Both the position numbers and the translations under genes were made by a program. From the NCBI GenBank assembly GCA_948762645.1, contig CAQBRY010000052.1, positions 1 to 12,232 on the forward strand: 12,232 nt of DNA, read 5' to 3'. Below are positions 1 to 5,504 of this stretch, in pieces; the first letter of the stretch is position 1, and the number at the start of each line of letters is the position of its first letter. The stretch comes from an uncultured Eubacteriales bacterium. Its GTDB lineage: Bacteria > Bacillota > Clostridia > Oscillospirales > Acutalibacteraceae. A model generated the notes under the pieces. The model saw only the letters and a program-made list of their open reading frames with translations. It had not been told where the DNA came from and did no database searches.

Positions 1-53
1 ACCTCCGCACATGGCTCCGGAGGCCATTGCTCTATCCACTGAGCTACAGACGC
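1..53 (-). tRNA. tRNA-Arg(CCG), 3' part cut by window edge
   Basis: Read on the minus strand from position 53, the sequence gives an acceptor strand GCGTCTG, a D-arm (GCTC...GAGC), and an anticodon stem ATGGC/GCCAT closing the seven-base loop CTCCGGA, whose central triplet is CCG. The T-arm and acceptor 3' strand lie outside the window. The anticodon CCG reads the arginine codon CGG. A near-perfect promoter lies just upstream. This is normal host chromosome. Confidence 0.9.
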
Positions 54-62
54 ATTGGTATT

Positions 63-91
63 ATTATAGCGTAAAAATAAAAAAACTGCAA
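63..91 (-). promoter_or_regulatory. Sigma-A promoter of the tRNA-Arg gene
   Basis: On the minus strand a -35 box TTGCAG (91-86) is followed by a 17-base spacer and a perfect -10 box TATAAT (68-63). Transcription should begin about 56, a few bases before the tRNA 5' end at 53. Confidence 0.8.
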
Positions 92-99
92 GTATTATT

Positions 100-125
100 G
101 AAAAATTTCTTTGAAAAATTTCTTT
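100..125. repeat. Two tandem copies of a 13-bp AT-rich unit
   Basis: GAAAAATTTCTTT occurs twice in immediate succession (100-112 and 113-125), just after the stop codon of the transporter gene on the minus strand. An AAGAAAATTTTCCT-like partial palindrome adjoins it. It may help end transcription of the transporter gene, but I see no convincing GC stem with a T-run, so no function is assigned. Confidence 0.4.
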
Positions 126-137
126 AAGAAAATTTTC

Positions 138-725
138 CTAAATTTTTCCATCTTTTAAACTGAATATCTTCGCCCCTATCCCGTTTCCCGCAATCATTAC
201 CAGAAGGCAGAGAAAGGATTTTGAACTGTATACGCCTGCCAGATGAAAATAAAACATATTGGCAATGGAGTGTTCAAATCCGGATAAGATAAAAATCATT
301 ACCGGTGCAATAATAAAAACGATATTTTTTGTTTTCTGGTAATTATCAATGGCCAGATACATCATCACTCCGCAGAACATCGACAGCAGAAAAACATTTC
401 CCAAGGAATTTCCCAGCTTTGCCTCAACCAATACCCGGCTGTCAATCTTTAGATGAGCTGCATTAGCCATCCATGCAGCAATCAGCGTTCCCAGATAATT
501 GCCCAGAGCAATCACGGCCATATCGAAAAGTTCTCTGCCCTTTTTTATAAATCCAATCTTTCCCGTGTACAGAAAAAAACCCTGCGCGACGATGGTTAAG
601 AGGCCAAAAGAAAATAAAACTGACCCTGCAATTTTATTTTCCACCGATAAATAGACAATCCCGCCCAGCCCTATCATAAATCCTGCATAAACGGCTTTTA
701 TCCCTGTCTGAAGTTTATTGTTCAT
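138..725 (-). CDS. Formate/nitrite transporter (FNT) family protein, compact
   Basis: This 195-residue protein is almost entirely hydrophobic, with about six predicted membrane segments (roughly residues 9-27, 34-54, 68-88, 108-127, 133-150 and 170-188). Residues 149-157 read GFEHSIANM, the signature of the FNT family; its His (H152) corresponds to the pore histidine of FocA. Residues 14-22 (AGFMIGLGG) match the first-helix motif. FNT proteins are pentameric channels for formate, nitrite or hydrosulfide in the cytoplasmic membrane. The protein is short compared with FocA (about 280 residues), mainly because loops and termini are reduced, so the substrate cannot be named. The ATG at 725 is preceded by AAAGGATG at suitable spacing. 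It stands alone, divergent from the gene at 968. Confidence 0.85.
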   Translation of the reverse strand: MNNKLQTGIKAVYAGFMIGLGGIVYLSVENKIAGSVLFSFGLLTIVAQGFFLYTGKIGFIKKGRELFDMAVIALGNYLGTLIAAWMANAAHLKIDSRVLVEAKLGNSLGNVFLLSMFCGVMMYLAIDNYQKTKNIVFIIAPVMIFILSGFEHSIANMFYFHLAGVYSSKSFLCLLVMIAGNGIGAKIFSLKDGKI

Positions 726-838
726 CCGATTTCATCCTTTCTCTTCTGCTAACGGTTTAACTGTCCCTTTGCAGCCCTGTCTTTCCGGTATTTTCTATCT
801 CTCCTATACCATTTTCCCTAACTTTCTCCTGCGTCCTA

Positions 839-867
839 ACCTTATCATATCCCCAGGGTAAAGTCAA
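839..867 (-). promoter_or_regulatory. Candidate promoter for the FNT gene
   Basis: On the minus strand TTGACT (867-862) is followed 17 bases later by TAAGGT (844-839). The -35 box is good, the -10 box poor. It lies about 115 bases upstream of the transporter start, in the divergent intergenic region 726-967. Confidence 0.35.
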
Positions 868-886
868 CTGCACAGATCCTAAATAC

Positions 887-915
887 TTGCGCAAAAAAAG
901 CCGTCATGCTATAAT
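887..915 (+). promoter_or_regulatory. Sigma-A promoter for the gene at 968
   Basis: TTGCGC (887-892), a 17-base spacer and a perfect TATAAT (910-915) precede the small gene starting at 968 and would give a leader of about 45 bases. The following Uma2 gene may be read from the same promoter, since I see no clear terminator between them. Confidence 0.7.
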
Positions 916-967
916 AAATCCAGATAATAACCCTAAACGATAATAACAAACTCAGAAAGGCAAATTT

Positions 968-1162
968 ATGGAATCCATCTTTACATTATACCGGCAATGG
1001 CGGGAAAAAACCGAAAAGATTCAGGACAGCAATCCGCAGGAAACCGATGATAAAAAAGCATTTATGCGCTATGCCAAGTTAAGACGGCTGGATGATGATG
1101 ACTTTGAGGAATTAGAGATGCAGTATGACGAGTACCTGATTGAACAGGAAACCGAAGACTAA
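968..1162 (+). CDS. Small acidic protein of unknown function
   Basis: I do not recognise this 64-residue protein. It is charged and soluble, with no signal peptide or membrane segment. Its C-terminal half is strongly acidic (a DDDD run near residue 42, then many Glu) and is likely helical. Support for it being real comes from the good upstream promoter and a ribosome binding site (AGAAAGG, 7 bases before the ATG). It is on the plus strand 61 bases before the Uma2-type gene and may be co-transcribed with it. Its base composition matches the host side of the window. Confidence 0.65.
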   Translation: MESIFTLYRQWREKTEKIQDSNPQETDDKKAFMRYAKLRRLDDDDFEELEMQYDEYLIEQETED

Positions 1163-1223
1163 GTTTTAAAAAGATAGCTGCTGTGGCTGACTCAGATACC
1201 GCAAAACAGAAAGGAAAACCATA

Positions 1224-1766
1224 ATGCGTGCATTAAAAGAGGAATCTTTTTATACCATTGACGACATTTACGATCTTCCGGACGGACAAAGAGCAGAGTT
1301 AATTGACGGACAGATTTACAATATGGCTCCGCCAAGCAGAACACACCAAAAACTTGTTAATTTATTTTCATGGGCTATTACCAATTATATTCGTTCCCAA
1401 AAAGGCAGTTGTGAGGTTTATCCTGCTCCATTTGCAGTATTTTTAAATAAGGATGAAAAAAATTATGTTGAACCTGATATTTCTGTTATCTGTGATCCAT
1501 CCAAACTTGATGAAAAGGGATGCCATGGTGCCCCCGACTGGATAATTGAAATAACATCTCCTTCTAATCCGCAAATGGACTATGGAATTAAACTTTTTAA
1601 ATACCGCTCTGCTGGTGTTCGGGAATATTGGATTGTCAATCCTCAAAAAAATACAGTCATTGTTTTTGATTTTGAAAAAGATCAGCAATCCAACCAATAT
1701 GATTTCAGTGATGATATACCCTCCTGTATTTATAAAAATTTCATTATTAATATAAATTCCATGTAA
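1224..1766 (+). CDS. Uma2 family (DUF820) PD-(D/E)XK nuclease-like protein
   Basis: This 180-residue protein has the features of the Uma2/DUF820 family, a branch of the PD-(D/E)XK nuclease fold. It has the N-terminal AELIDGQIY segment (residues 24-32, with E25), VEPDI (82-86, acidic residue D85), EITSPS (109-114, acidic residue E109) and the segment from K123 through YRSAGVREYWIV (127-138). These supply the expected metal-binding acidic residues. The biological role of the family is unsettled; members are common in cyanobacteria and some Firmicutes, often in many copies. The ATG at 1224 follows AGAAAGGAAAACC. The gene ends just before the promoter of tRNA-Thr and belongs to the host side. Its length is normal for the family and I see no damage. 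Confidence 0.88.
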   Translation: MRALKEESFYTIDDIYDLPDGQRAELIDGQIYNMAPPSRTHQKLVNLFSWAITNYIRSQKGSCEVYPAPFAVFLNKDEKNYVEPDISVICDPSKLDEKGCHGAPDWIIEITSPSNPQMDYGIKLFKYRSAGVREYWIVNPQKNTVIVFDFEKDQQSNQYDFSDDIPSCIYKNFIININSM

Positions 1767-1819
1767 AAAAGTTTCCTGTAAAAAAACAAAAAAATTTCTG
1801 CAAAAAGTTTTTTTAATAG

Positions 1820-1848
1820 TTGACAAATAGATTTTCTTATGGTAATAT
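1820..1848 (+). promoter_or_regulatory. Sigma-A promoter of tRNA-Thr
   Basis: A perfect -35 box TTGACA (1820-1825), a 17-base spacer and a -10 box TAATAT (1843-1848) lie 29 bases before the tRNA-Thr gene. The strength fits a stable-RNA gene. Confidence 0.85.
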
Positions 1849-1877
1849 ATCTAAGGCTTGAACAAAACAAGTCAGAT

Positions 1878-1950
1878 GCTGCTGTGGCTCAGTCGGTAGA
1901 GCGTCGCATTGGTAGTGCGGAGGTCACGGGTCCGATTCCCGTCAGCAGCT
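1878..1950 (+). tRNA. tRNA-Thr(GGT)
   Basis: A complete 73-base cloverleaf can be folded by eye: acceptor GCTGCTG (1878-1884) with CAGCAGC (1943-1949), D-arm GCTC/GAGC, anticodon stem TCGCA/TGCGG around loop TTGGTAG, and T-arm ACGGG/CCCGT. The anticodon GGT (1911-1913) reads the threonine codon ACC. The discriminator is T1950 and CCA is not encoded. The gene has its own strong promoter and an adjacent terminator. Its 3' end marks the junction with the AT-rich element, so it is the likely integration target. Confidence 0.95.
1916..1950 (+). other. Probable attachment site (attL) in the 3' half of tRNA-Thr
   Basis: Tyrosine integrases commonly recombine in the anticodon or T-arm to 3'-end part of tRNA genes, with the element carrying a copy that restores the tRNA. 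Here an integrase gene begins its 3' end 85 bp from the tRNA, and base composition and gene orientation change at this point. The exact core cannot be fixed because the opposite junction (attR) is outside the window; the limits given are the anticodon-stem 3' strand to the tRNA end. Confidence 0.5.
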
Positions 1951-1954
1951 TGTG

Positions 1955-1982
1955 AAAACCCTTGATATTTCAGGGGTTTTTT
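1955..1982 (+). terminator. Rho-independent terminator after tRNA-Thr
   Basis: AAAACCCTTGA (1955-1965), loop TATT and TCAGGGGTTTT (1970-1980) form an 11-bp stem with one T-G pair, followed by further Ts. It starts five bases after the tRNA. The stem has A-tracts on its 5' side too, so it could also stop minus-strand transcription leaving int, although the int stop is about 50 bp away. It probably lies on the element side of the att core and would have been brought in by integration. Confidence 0.8.
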
Positions 1983-1983
1983 A

Positions 1984-2028
1984 TTTGTGAAAATAAAAGT
2001 AATCACAAAAGTAACCGGAACATATGTT
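1984..2028. repeat. Inverted repeats between attL and int (possible recombinase arm sites)
   Basis: Two symmetrical motifs lie between the terminator and the int stop codon. TTTGTGA (1984-1990) pairs with TCACAAA (2003-2009) across 12 bases, and AACATATGTT (2019-2028) is a perfect 10-bp palindrome. The flank next to an attachment core is where integrase arm-binding and excisionase sites are usually found, so this is a reasonable place for them, but the role is inferred from position only. Confidence 0.4.
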
Positions 2029-2035
2029 TGCATTT

Positions 2036-3262
2036 TTATTTGATTTGAAACTCAGGAATTGCACTAATTATATCTCCTTTCGTTTTTATGTTTTTTCGGT
2101 TTCGATGATAATGAGTTTCTGTACAAATAATATTAGTATGCCCCATTTGACTTAAAATTATCTGTCTATCTATTTTATTGTCTAACAATATAGAACCATA
2201 AGTTTTTCTAATTTTATGTGGGGATTTTTTATAAATATTTAACTTGTTACAAATACGTTCTAATCGTCTTCTTATACAATTAGTTGTTATCCGCTCTCTT
2301 TTATCATTAACAAATATATATTCACCAAAAGGATTTAATGCTTTAATTTTGGAACACAACCATATATAATCGTTTGGGATAATTACTGTTCTTACTCCTG
2401 CTTCGGTTTTAGGTGATTCTTTTATTTCATATACATATTTTCCATCAGCTCCACAAAACCTAGTTTCTGTTCGTTGAATTTTAAATGTGTTTTCATTAAA
2501 TACTTCATGTTTTAATGCAACTAATTCACCCACTCGTATTCCTGTCGCAAACATAAGAAGGATTCCTATATTTTTTGAATCAAGATTATTCATCAAATAT
2601 TTGATAATTATTGAATATTCATCATCATTAAATACTTCTTCATAATCATTTTTAATATTTTTCTTAAAATCTATTTCTGACACATCTATTTCTTGAAGTG
2701 CTTCTTCTATATTAAAAGTAATTAATTTACGTTTTTTAGCACGTTTAAGAAATCCTCTTGTAATAGATTTAAGATTTGAAAATGCTTTTGCTGTTAAATC
2801 ATATTTTGGAATTTGTTTTTCTAAAAAATCTTGAACATTTTCTGATGATATAGATTTAATTCGTTGTTTTTTTAATTCATTATAGTGACGATTAAATATT
2901 TGACAATTTCTTAAATGTGTAGCTGAAGAAATTTTTTTTAGTTCAAGTTTTCGATCATTCCATTCATTAAACACTTCTTCTATTGTTGGATTCTCTATTT
3001 CTTTTTTCCAATATTCAATAATATCATTTTCTAATGCTATTTGAGTTGTTCGTTTTTTTAATATACGCCCCCGTTCTTTATCTGGTAGATAAGTATACCA
3101 TTTCTCATCTTTCCCTTTCCATATTTTATATGGATGTTTTTCTAATATTTCTTTTTTTTCTTCCATTTTTATTTTTTCTTGCACATATGACACATCTATT
3201 ATACCAAATTCTATAGCTTTTTGCAAATCAAAATTATTTATATTATTTTCTATAAAAATCAC
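2036..3262 (-). CDS. int: Tyrosine-type site-specific integrase
   Basis: This 408-residue protein integrates and excises the element. The catalytic set of tyrosine recombinases is complete: R243 (ATGIRVGE), K285 (SPKTEAGVR), H349 and R352 (HKIRKTYGS), H375 (GHTN) and the nucleophile Y385 (THYHR). The N-terminal part to about residue 85 (HPYKIWKGKDEKWYTYLPD around 43-61) resembles the arm-DNA-binding domain of clostridial phage and ICE integrases, residues about 92-190 the SAM-like core-binding domain, and the rest the catalytic domain. The start is GTG at 3262, closely preceded by AAGG; an ATG at codon 33 is possible, but residues 11-32 (FDLQKAIEFGIIDVSYVQEK) look like the usual family N-terminus. 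Its 3' end faces tRNA-Thr. A hairpin terminator lies directly upstream, so expression may depend on read-through. Confidence 0.96.
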   Translation of the reverse strand: MIFIENNINNFDLQKAIEFGIIDVSYVQEKIKMEEKKEILEKHPYKIWKGKDEKWYTYLPDKERGRILKKRTTQIALENDIIEYWKKEIENPTIEEVFNEWNDRKLELKKISSATHLRNCQIFNRHYNELKKQRIKSISSENVQDFLEKQIPKYDLTAKAFSNLKSITRGFLKRAKKRKLITFNIEEALQEIDVSEIDFKKNIKNDYEEVFNDDEYSIIIKYLMNNLDSKNIGILLMFATGIRVGELVALKHEVFNENTFKIQRTETRFCGADGKYVYEIKESPKTEAGVRTVIIPNDYIWLCSKIKALNPFGEYIFVNDKRERITTNCIRRRLERICNKLNIYKKSPHKIRKTYGSILLDNKIDRQIILSQMGHTNIICTETHYHRNRKNIKTKGDIISAIPEFQIK

Positions 3263-3277
3263 CGCCTTAACATTTTT

Positions 3278-3302
3278 AAAAAGACCAGTAAAATACTGGT
3301 CT
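3278..3302 (-). terminator. Hairpin terminator just upstream of int
   Basis: On the minus strand two perfect 9-bp arms, AGACCAGTA and TACTGGTCT, enclose a three-base loop (3302-3282) and are followed by four more Ts (3281-3278). It would stop transcription coming from the HPr-like gene and the upstream operon. The int GTG at 3262 follows only about 15 bases later, leaving no room for a promoter between. Because the arms are perfectly symmetrical, the site could also act as a protein-binding operator. Confidence 0.65.
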
Positions 3303-3320
3303 AATTTTATTTATAATCAT

Positions 3321-3349
3321 TTTATAATTAATATTAAATCTCTAATCAA
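3321..3349 (-). promoter_or_regulatory. int: Candidate int promoter
   Basis: TTGATT (3349-3344), a 17-base spacer and TATAAA (3326-3321) on the minus strand would start transcription near 3314, placing the hairpin at 3302-3282 in the int leader. The -35 box overlaps the end of the HPr-like gene. AT-rich DNA gives such matches by chance, so this is only a candidate. Confidence 0.4.
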
Positions 3350-3578
3350 TGATCCATTTTTTACAATTCATTATAAAAGTATCTAATTTATATTTATTGT
3401 CTTCATGAATTCTGATATTTAACGTTTTTGATACATTTAAAGAAAATAATCCCATGATACTTTTTGCATCAATAATATAACGTCCTTCTATTACATCAAT
3501 TTCAAAATCTTGTTTACAACAAATATTACAAAAATCTTTAATATCCTCAATTGTTTTTAATTGTATTTTAAATATCAT
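3342..3578 (-). CDS. HPr-like protein lacking the active-site histidine
   Basis: This 78-residue protein resembles HPr, the phosphocarrier of the sugar phosphotransferase system. Residues 31-48 (EGRYIIDAKSIMGLFSLN) line up with the HPr segment containing regulatory Ser46 (GK-VNLKSIMGVMSLG), putting S40 at that site. The His15 phosphorylation loop is absent: the equivalent N-terminal region (about residues 8-16) has no histidine, and the only His is H58. It is therefore unlikely to carry phosphate in sugar uptake. Similar HPr-like proteins with a DAKSIMG motif occur in Clostridia; their job is unknown to me. I chose the ATG at 3578, nine bases after GAGG; a TTG at 3581 is equally placed. It follows the hydrolase gene and precedes a terminator. 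Confidence 0.7.
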   Translation of the reverse strand: MIFKIQLKTIEDIKDFCNICCKQDFEIDVIEGRYIIDAKSIMGLFSLNVSKTLNIRIHEDNKYKLDTFIMNCKKWIID

Positions 3579-3600
3579 CAATTGTTACCTCATTATAGTT

Positions 3601-4326
3601 TTACTTATTACAAAATACATGTCCGCCGATTTTTGTTTGAATTCGTTTATTTTGTGCTTTTCGAGAAAAATAAACTGTATTATATGGAAGAATATTTGTT
3701 TCTCCGTTTAATACTTGTTGTACACTCAGAATAACTTGTGGAGTTGGAATAGCTGAATTACTATTAATTCTTTTCCATGGTGTAAATTGTCCTTTTTCAC
3801 TTAAAACTTCAATAAGCGTATTTGGAAAACTAGGATCTATTATTCTATTAAGAATTACTTCTACTACTGCTTGTTGACCTAATGAAGCTTCTCCCCCAGC
3901 TTCTAGCATAGTAATTCTTGCAAGTATGTCAAATTCTTCTGGTGTTAATTTAATTTTCCAACGATTAGTAACTATTGGAGTGTCACTTAAATATTCACCG
4001 ATTACATAAGCTTGAATACCTGTATCCAATTGAATAACGCTCCATCCATAAAAATCATTACATACAACATTTATAGGTGTATTAACGGATAAATAACCAA
4101 TAATTTGTGATTCAAAATTTGGTTCTTGATAAATATTAATATTAGTAATTGAATATTTTTTAACTGGTTCTTCAAAAATAAAAATTAAATCTTCAATATT
4201 ATTAATATTATTTTCTATTAAAATTTTATTATTTTCATTATTTTGCATTTCATTAGCAAATGATTGGCAACAAATATTTGTCCCAATAATTAATGATGTA
4301 CTTAAAACTGTTAATAATTTTTTCAA
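3601..4326 (-). CDS. Secreted SH3-SleB cell-wall hydrolase
   Basis: The protein has an N-terminal signal peptide (MKKLLTVLSTSLIIG, likely cut after SFA at residue 24), a bacterial SH3 domain (about residues 56-115, from KYSITNINIYQEP to YVIGEYLSD), and a C-terminal SleB/Hydrolase_2 domain (about 128-241) with ARITMLEAGGEASLGQQAVVEVILNR. SleB enzymes are lytic transglycosylases cutting peptidoglycan; E142 in MLEAGGE is the expected catalytic Glu. I choose TTG at 4326 because GGAGG (4339-4335) lies eight bases before it; the ATG at 4341 overlaps that site and has no ribosome binding site of its own. In a phage this could be a Sec-exported lysin. An 18-bp palindrome lies just upstream. A role in spore germination or host wall remodelling is the alternative. 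Confidence 0.85.
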   Translation of the reverse strand: MKKLLTVLSTSLIIGTNICCQSFANEMQNNENNKILIENNINNIEDLIFIFEEPVKKYSITNINIYQEPNFESQIIGYLSVNTPINVVCNDFYGWSVIQLDTGIQAYVIGEYLSDTPIVTNRWKIKLTPEEFDILARITMLEAGGEASLGQQAVVEVILNRIIDPSFPNTLIEVLSEKGQFTPWKRINSNSAIPTPQVILSVQQVLNGETNILPYNTVYFSRKAQNKRIQTKIGGHVFCNK

Positions 4327-4334
4327 AACTTTTT

Positions 4335-4339
4335 CCTCC
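4335..4339 (-). promoter_or_regulatory. Ribosome binding site deciding the TTG start of the hydrolase
   Basis: GGAGG on the minus strand sits eight bases before TTG 4326-4324. It overlaps the upstream in-frame ATG (4341-4339), which therefore is unlikely to be the start. Using TTG gives a standard signal peptide beginning M-K-K-L-L. Confidence 0.7.
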
Positions 4340-4357
4340 ATTTAATTTATCTTTGGT

Positions 4358-4375
4358 TAGAATATCGATATTCTA
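4358..4375. promoter_or_regulatory. Perfect 18-bp palindrome, candidate operator of the hydrolase gene
   Basis: TAGAATATCGATATTCTA is an uninterrupted palindrome in the 95-base gap between dut and the hydrolase gene, about 32 bases upstream of the TTG start. There is no T-run after it, so a terminator is unlikely, and a gapless symmetrical site fits binding by a dimeric repressor. The regulator is not identified. I found no convincing promoter boxes in the AT-rich flank. Confidence 0.5.
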
Positions 4376-4436
4376 TTTATTTTTTTGTTTTTATATAAAC
4401 TCTTATGTTTGCAACCATAAAAGATTATTTTAATTA

Positions 4437-4988
4437 TTAATTATAAGTTATAAAATTTCCTGGCTTAATTATATCTGTGCTTCCAAAACCTCCATTTCTA
4501 ATTTGTTCTGGGTTATTATCATTTATTGCTATTCCATATTCTATAAATATTCCTTGAACAAATGCTTTTCCTTCATTCAATTCTATAATCTTTTTTTTAT
4601 GTCCATCATTAAATATACTAACCATAATATGGCCTTCATTATCTGAATAAAAATAATCACTATCAATAATTCCTACTGTATTATTTAATTGTAGACGATA
4701 TTTAATTCCTAATCCACTTCGAGGATAAATTTGCAAGACCCAATTAGGTTGCATTTCTACTCGAATACCAGTTGGAATTTTAATTCCAGTTCCTGGAAAT
4801 AAACTAATTGAAAATGGCAGAAAAAAATCATATCCTGCACTATTCTTAGTTGATCTTTCAGGGATACGTATCCTTTTATAAATTTCTTTTAAATATTCTT
4901 CATTATACAAACAACTTAAAGCAATTTTGTTTACATCTGTAATAAATTGTTCTTCACTTACTTTTAAAAATTTTGCAATTTTTTTCAT
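4437..4988 (-). CDS. dut: dUTP diphosphatase (dUTPase)
   Basis: This 183-residue enzyme hydrolyses dUTP to dUMP and pyrophosphate, keeping uracil out of DNA and feeding thymidylate synthesis. All five trimeric dUTPase motifs are visible: SAGYD (50-54), PRSG (89-92), GIIDSDY (106-112, with uracil-site aspartate and tyrosine), EGKAFVQG (139-146) and RNGGFGSTD (164-172). About 40 extra residues precede motif 1, compared with the usual start close to it. Motif 3 is followed by a slightly longer loop. The ATG at 4988 follows AAAGGAA and lies inside the end of the preceding gene (35-bp overlap), suggesting coupled translation. The dUMP it makes is the substrate of the ThyX encoded at 10703-9396. 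Confidence 0.93.
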   Translation of the reverse strand: MKKIAKFLKVSEEQFITDVNKIALSCLYNEEYLKEIYKRIRIPERSTKNSAGYDFFLPFSISLFPGTGIKIPTGIRVEMQPNWVLQIYPRSGLGIKYRLQLNNTVGIIDSDYFYSDNEGHIMVSIFNDGHKKKIIELNEGKAFVQGIFIEYGIAINDNNPEQIRNGGFGSTDIIKPGNFITYN

Positions 4989-5322
4989 TATTATTCCTTT
5001 TCTTTCTATTAAAAATTTTTAAAATCTTTTTATCTTGTAATTCTTTAACAAAATTATTAAAATTGTCAATTACTTCTAAAGCAACAAGATTTCTTTCTTC
5101 ATTATAGTTATACCAAAATGGATAATATGTTTCTTGTGTATTTCTATCAATAACGTCAAAAGAAACCTCTTTTTCATTTAAGTCAATTTCCATTCTTAAA
5201 AATATAAGTTGTCCATATAAATTTTTATGAATTATATATCTATTATATAAAAATGTTTTAAATCCAAAATCTAATAATATTTTTGAAGTTACATGTTTGT
5301 TTAATTTTATAGAATTTTTCAT
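4954..5322 (-). CDS. Unknown protein, overlaps dut
   Basis: I do not recognise this 122-residue protein. It has no signal peptide or membrane segment, a middle part rich in aromatic and acidic residues, and a basic C-terminal tail from about residue 97 (KKILKIFNRKKRNNNEK). The ATG at 5322 is preceded by AAGGAT at a somewhat long spacing. Its last 35 bases overlap the start of dut in another frame, so the basic tail and the dut N-terminus share DNA. The overlap and common direction suggest one transcript with dut, and thus a possible link to nucleotide metabolism, but this is position only. Confidence 0.65.
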   Translation of the reverse strand: MKNSIKLNKHVTSKILLDFGFKTFLYNRYIIHKNLYGQLIFLRMEIDLNEKEVSFDVIDRNTQETYYPFWYNYNEERNLVALEVIDNFNNFVKELQDKKILKIFNRKKRNNNEKNCKIFKSK

Positions 5323-5346
5323 ATTTTTATTTATCCTTAATTTGGA

Positions 5347-5502
5347 TTACTTAACTTTTTTATCTTCACAAGGTACACGTTGTCCCCATAAATAAGTTTT
5401 ATTACGTGCATTACATTCCACAAAAATCATTGATTTATCAGATTCATCTATAATAGAATGTATGCAATTTTTACATTCTTCTCCTACTGTTATCATTTTC
5501 AT
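5347..5502 (-). CDS. Small four-cysteine protein, putative metal binding
   Basis: This 51-residue protein has four cysteines (C9, C12 as CKNC, then C29 and C44), a spacing that could bind zinc. I recall similar small proteins beside redox genes in clostridial phages, but no function. I place the start at ATG 5502 because AAGGTGAAGGA lies just upstream, and because the in-frame sequence further upstream is the out-of-frame end of the FTR-like gene (stop at 5507-5505), which leaves the longer reading frame from 5541 without support. It begins two bases after that stop, so the two were probably translated in tandem. Confidence 0.65.
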   Translation of the reverse strand: MKMITVGEECKNCIHSIIDESDKSMIFVECNARNKTYLWGQRVPCEDKKVK

Positions 5503-5504
5503 TT

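Noticed and set aside
1443..1826. Minus-strand frame of 127 residues over the Uma2 gene and tRNA promoter
   Set aside because: It is antisense to a clear Uma2-family gene and shows no family motif.
4376..4436. Promoter for the hydrolase gene upstream of the palindrome (TTGCAA and TATATA motifs)
   Set aside because: The two motifs are not at a workable spacing, and such AT-rich matches are expected by chance.
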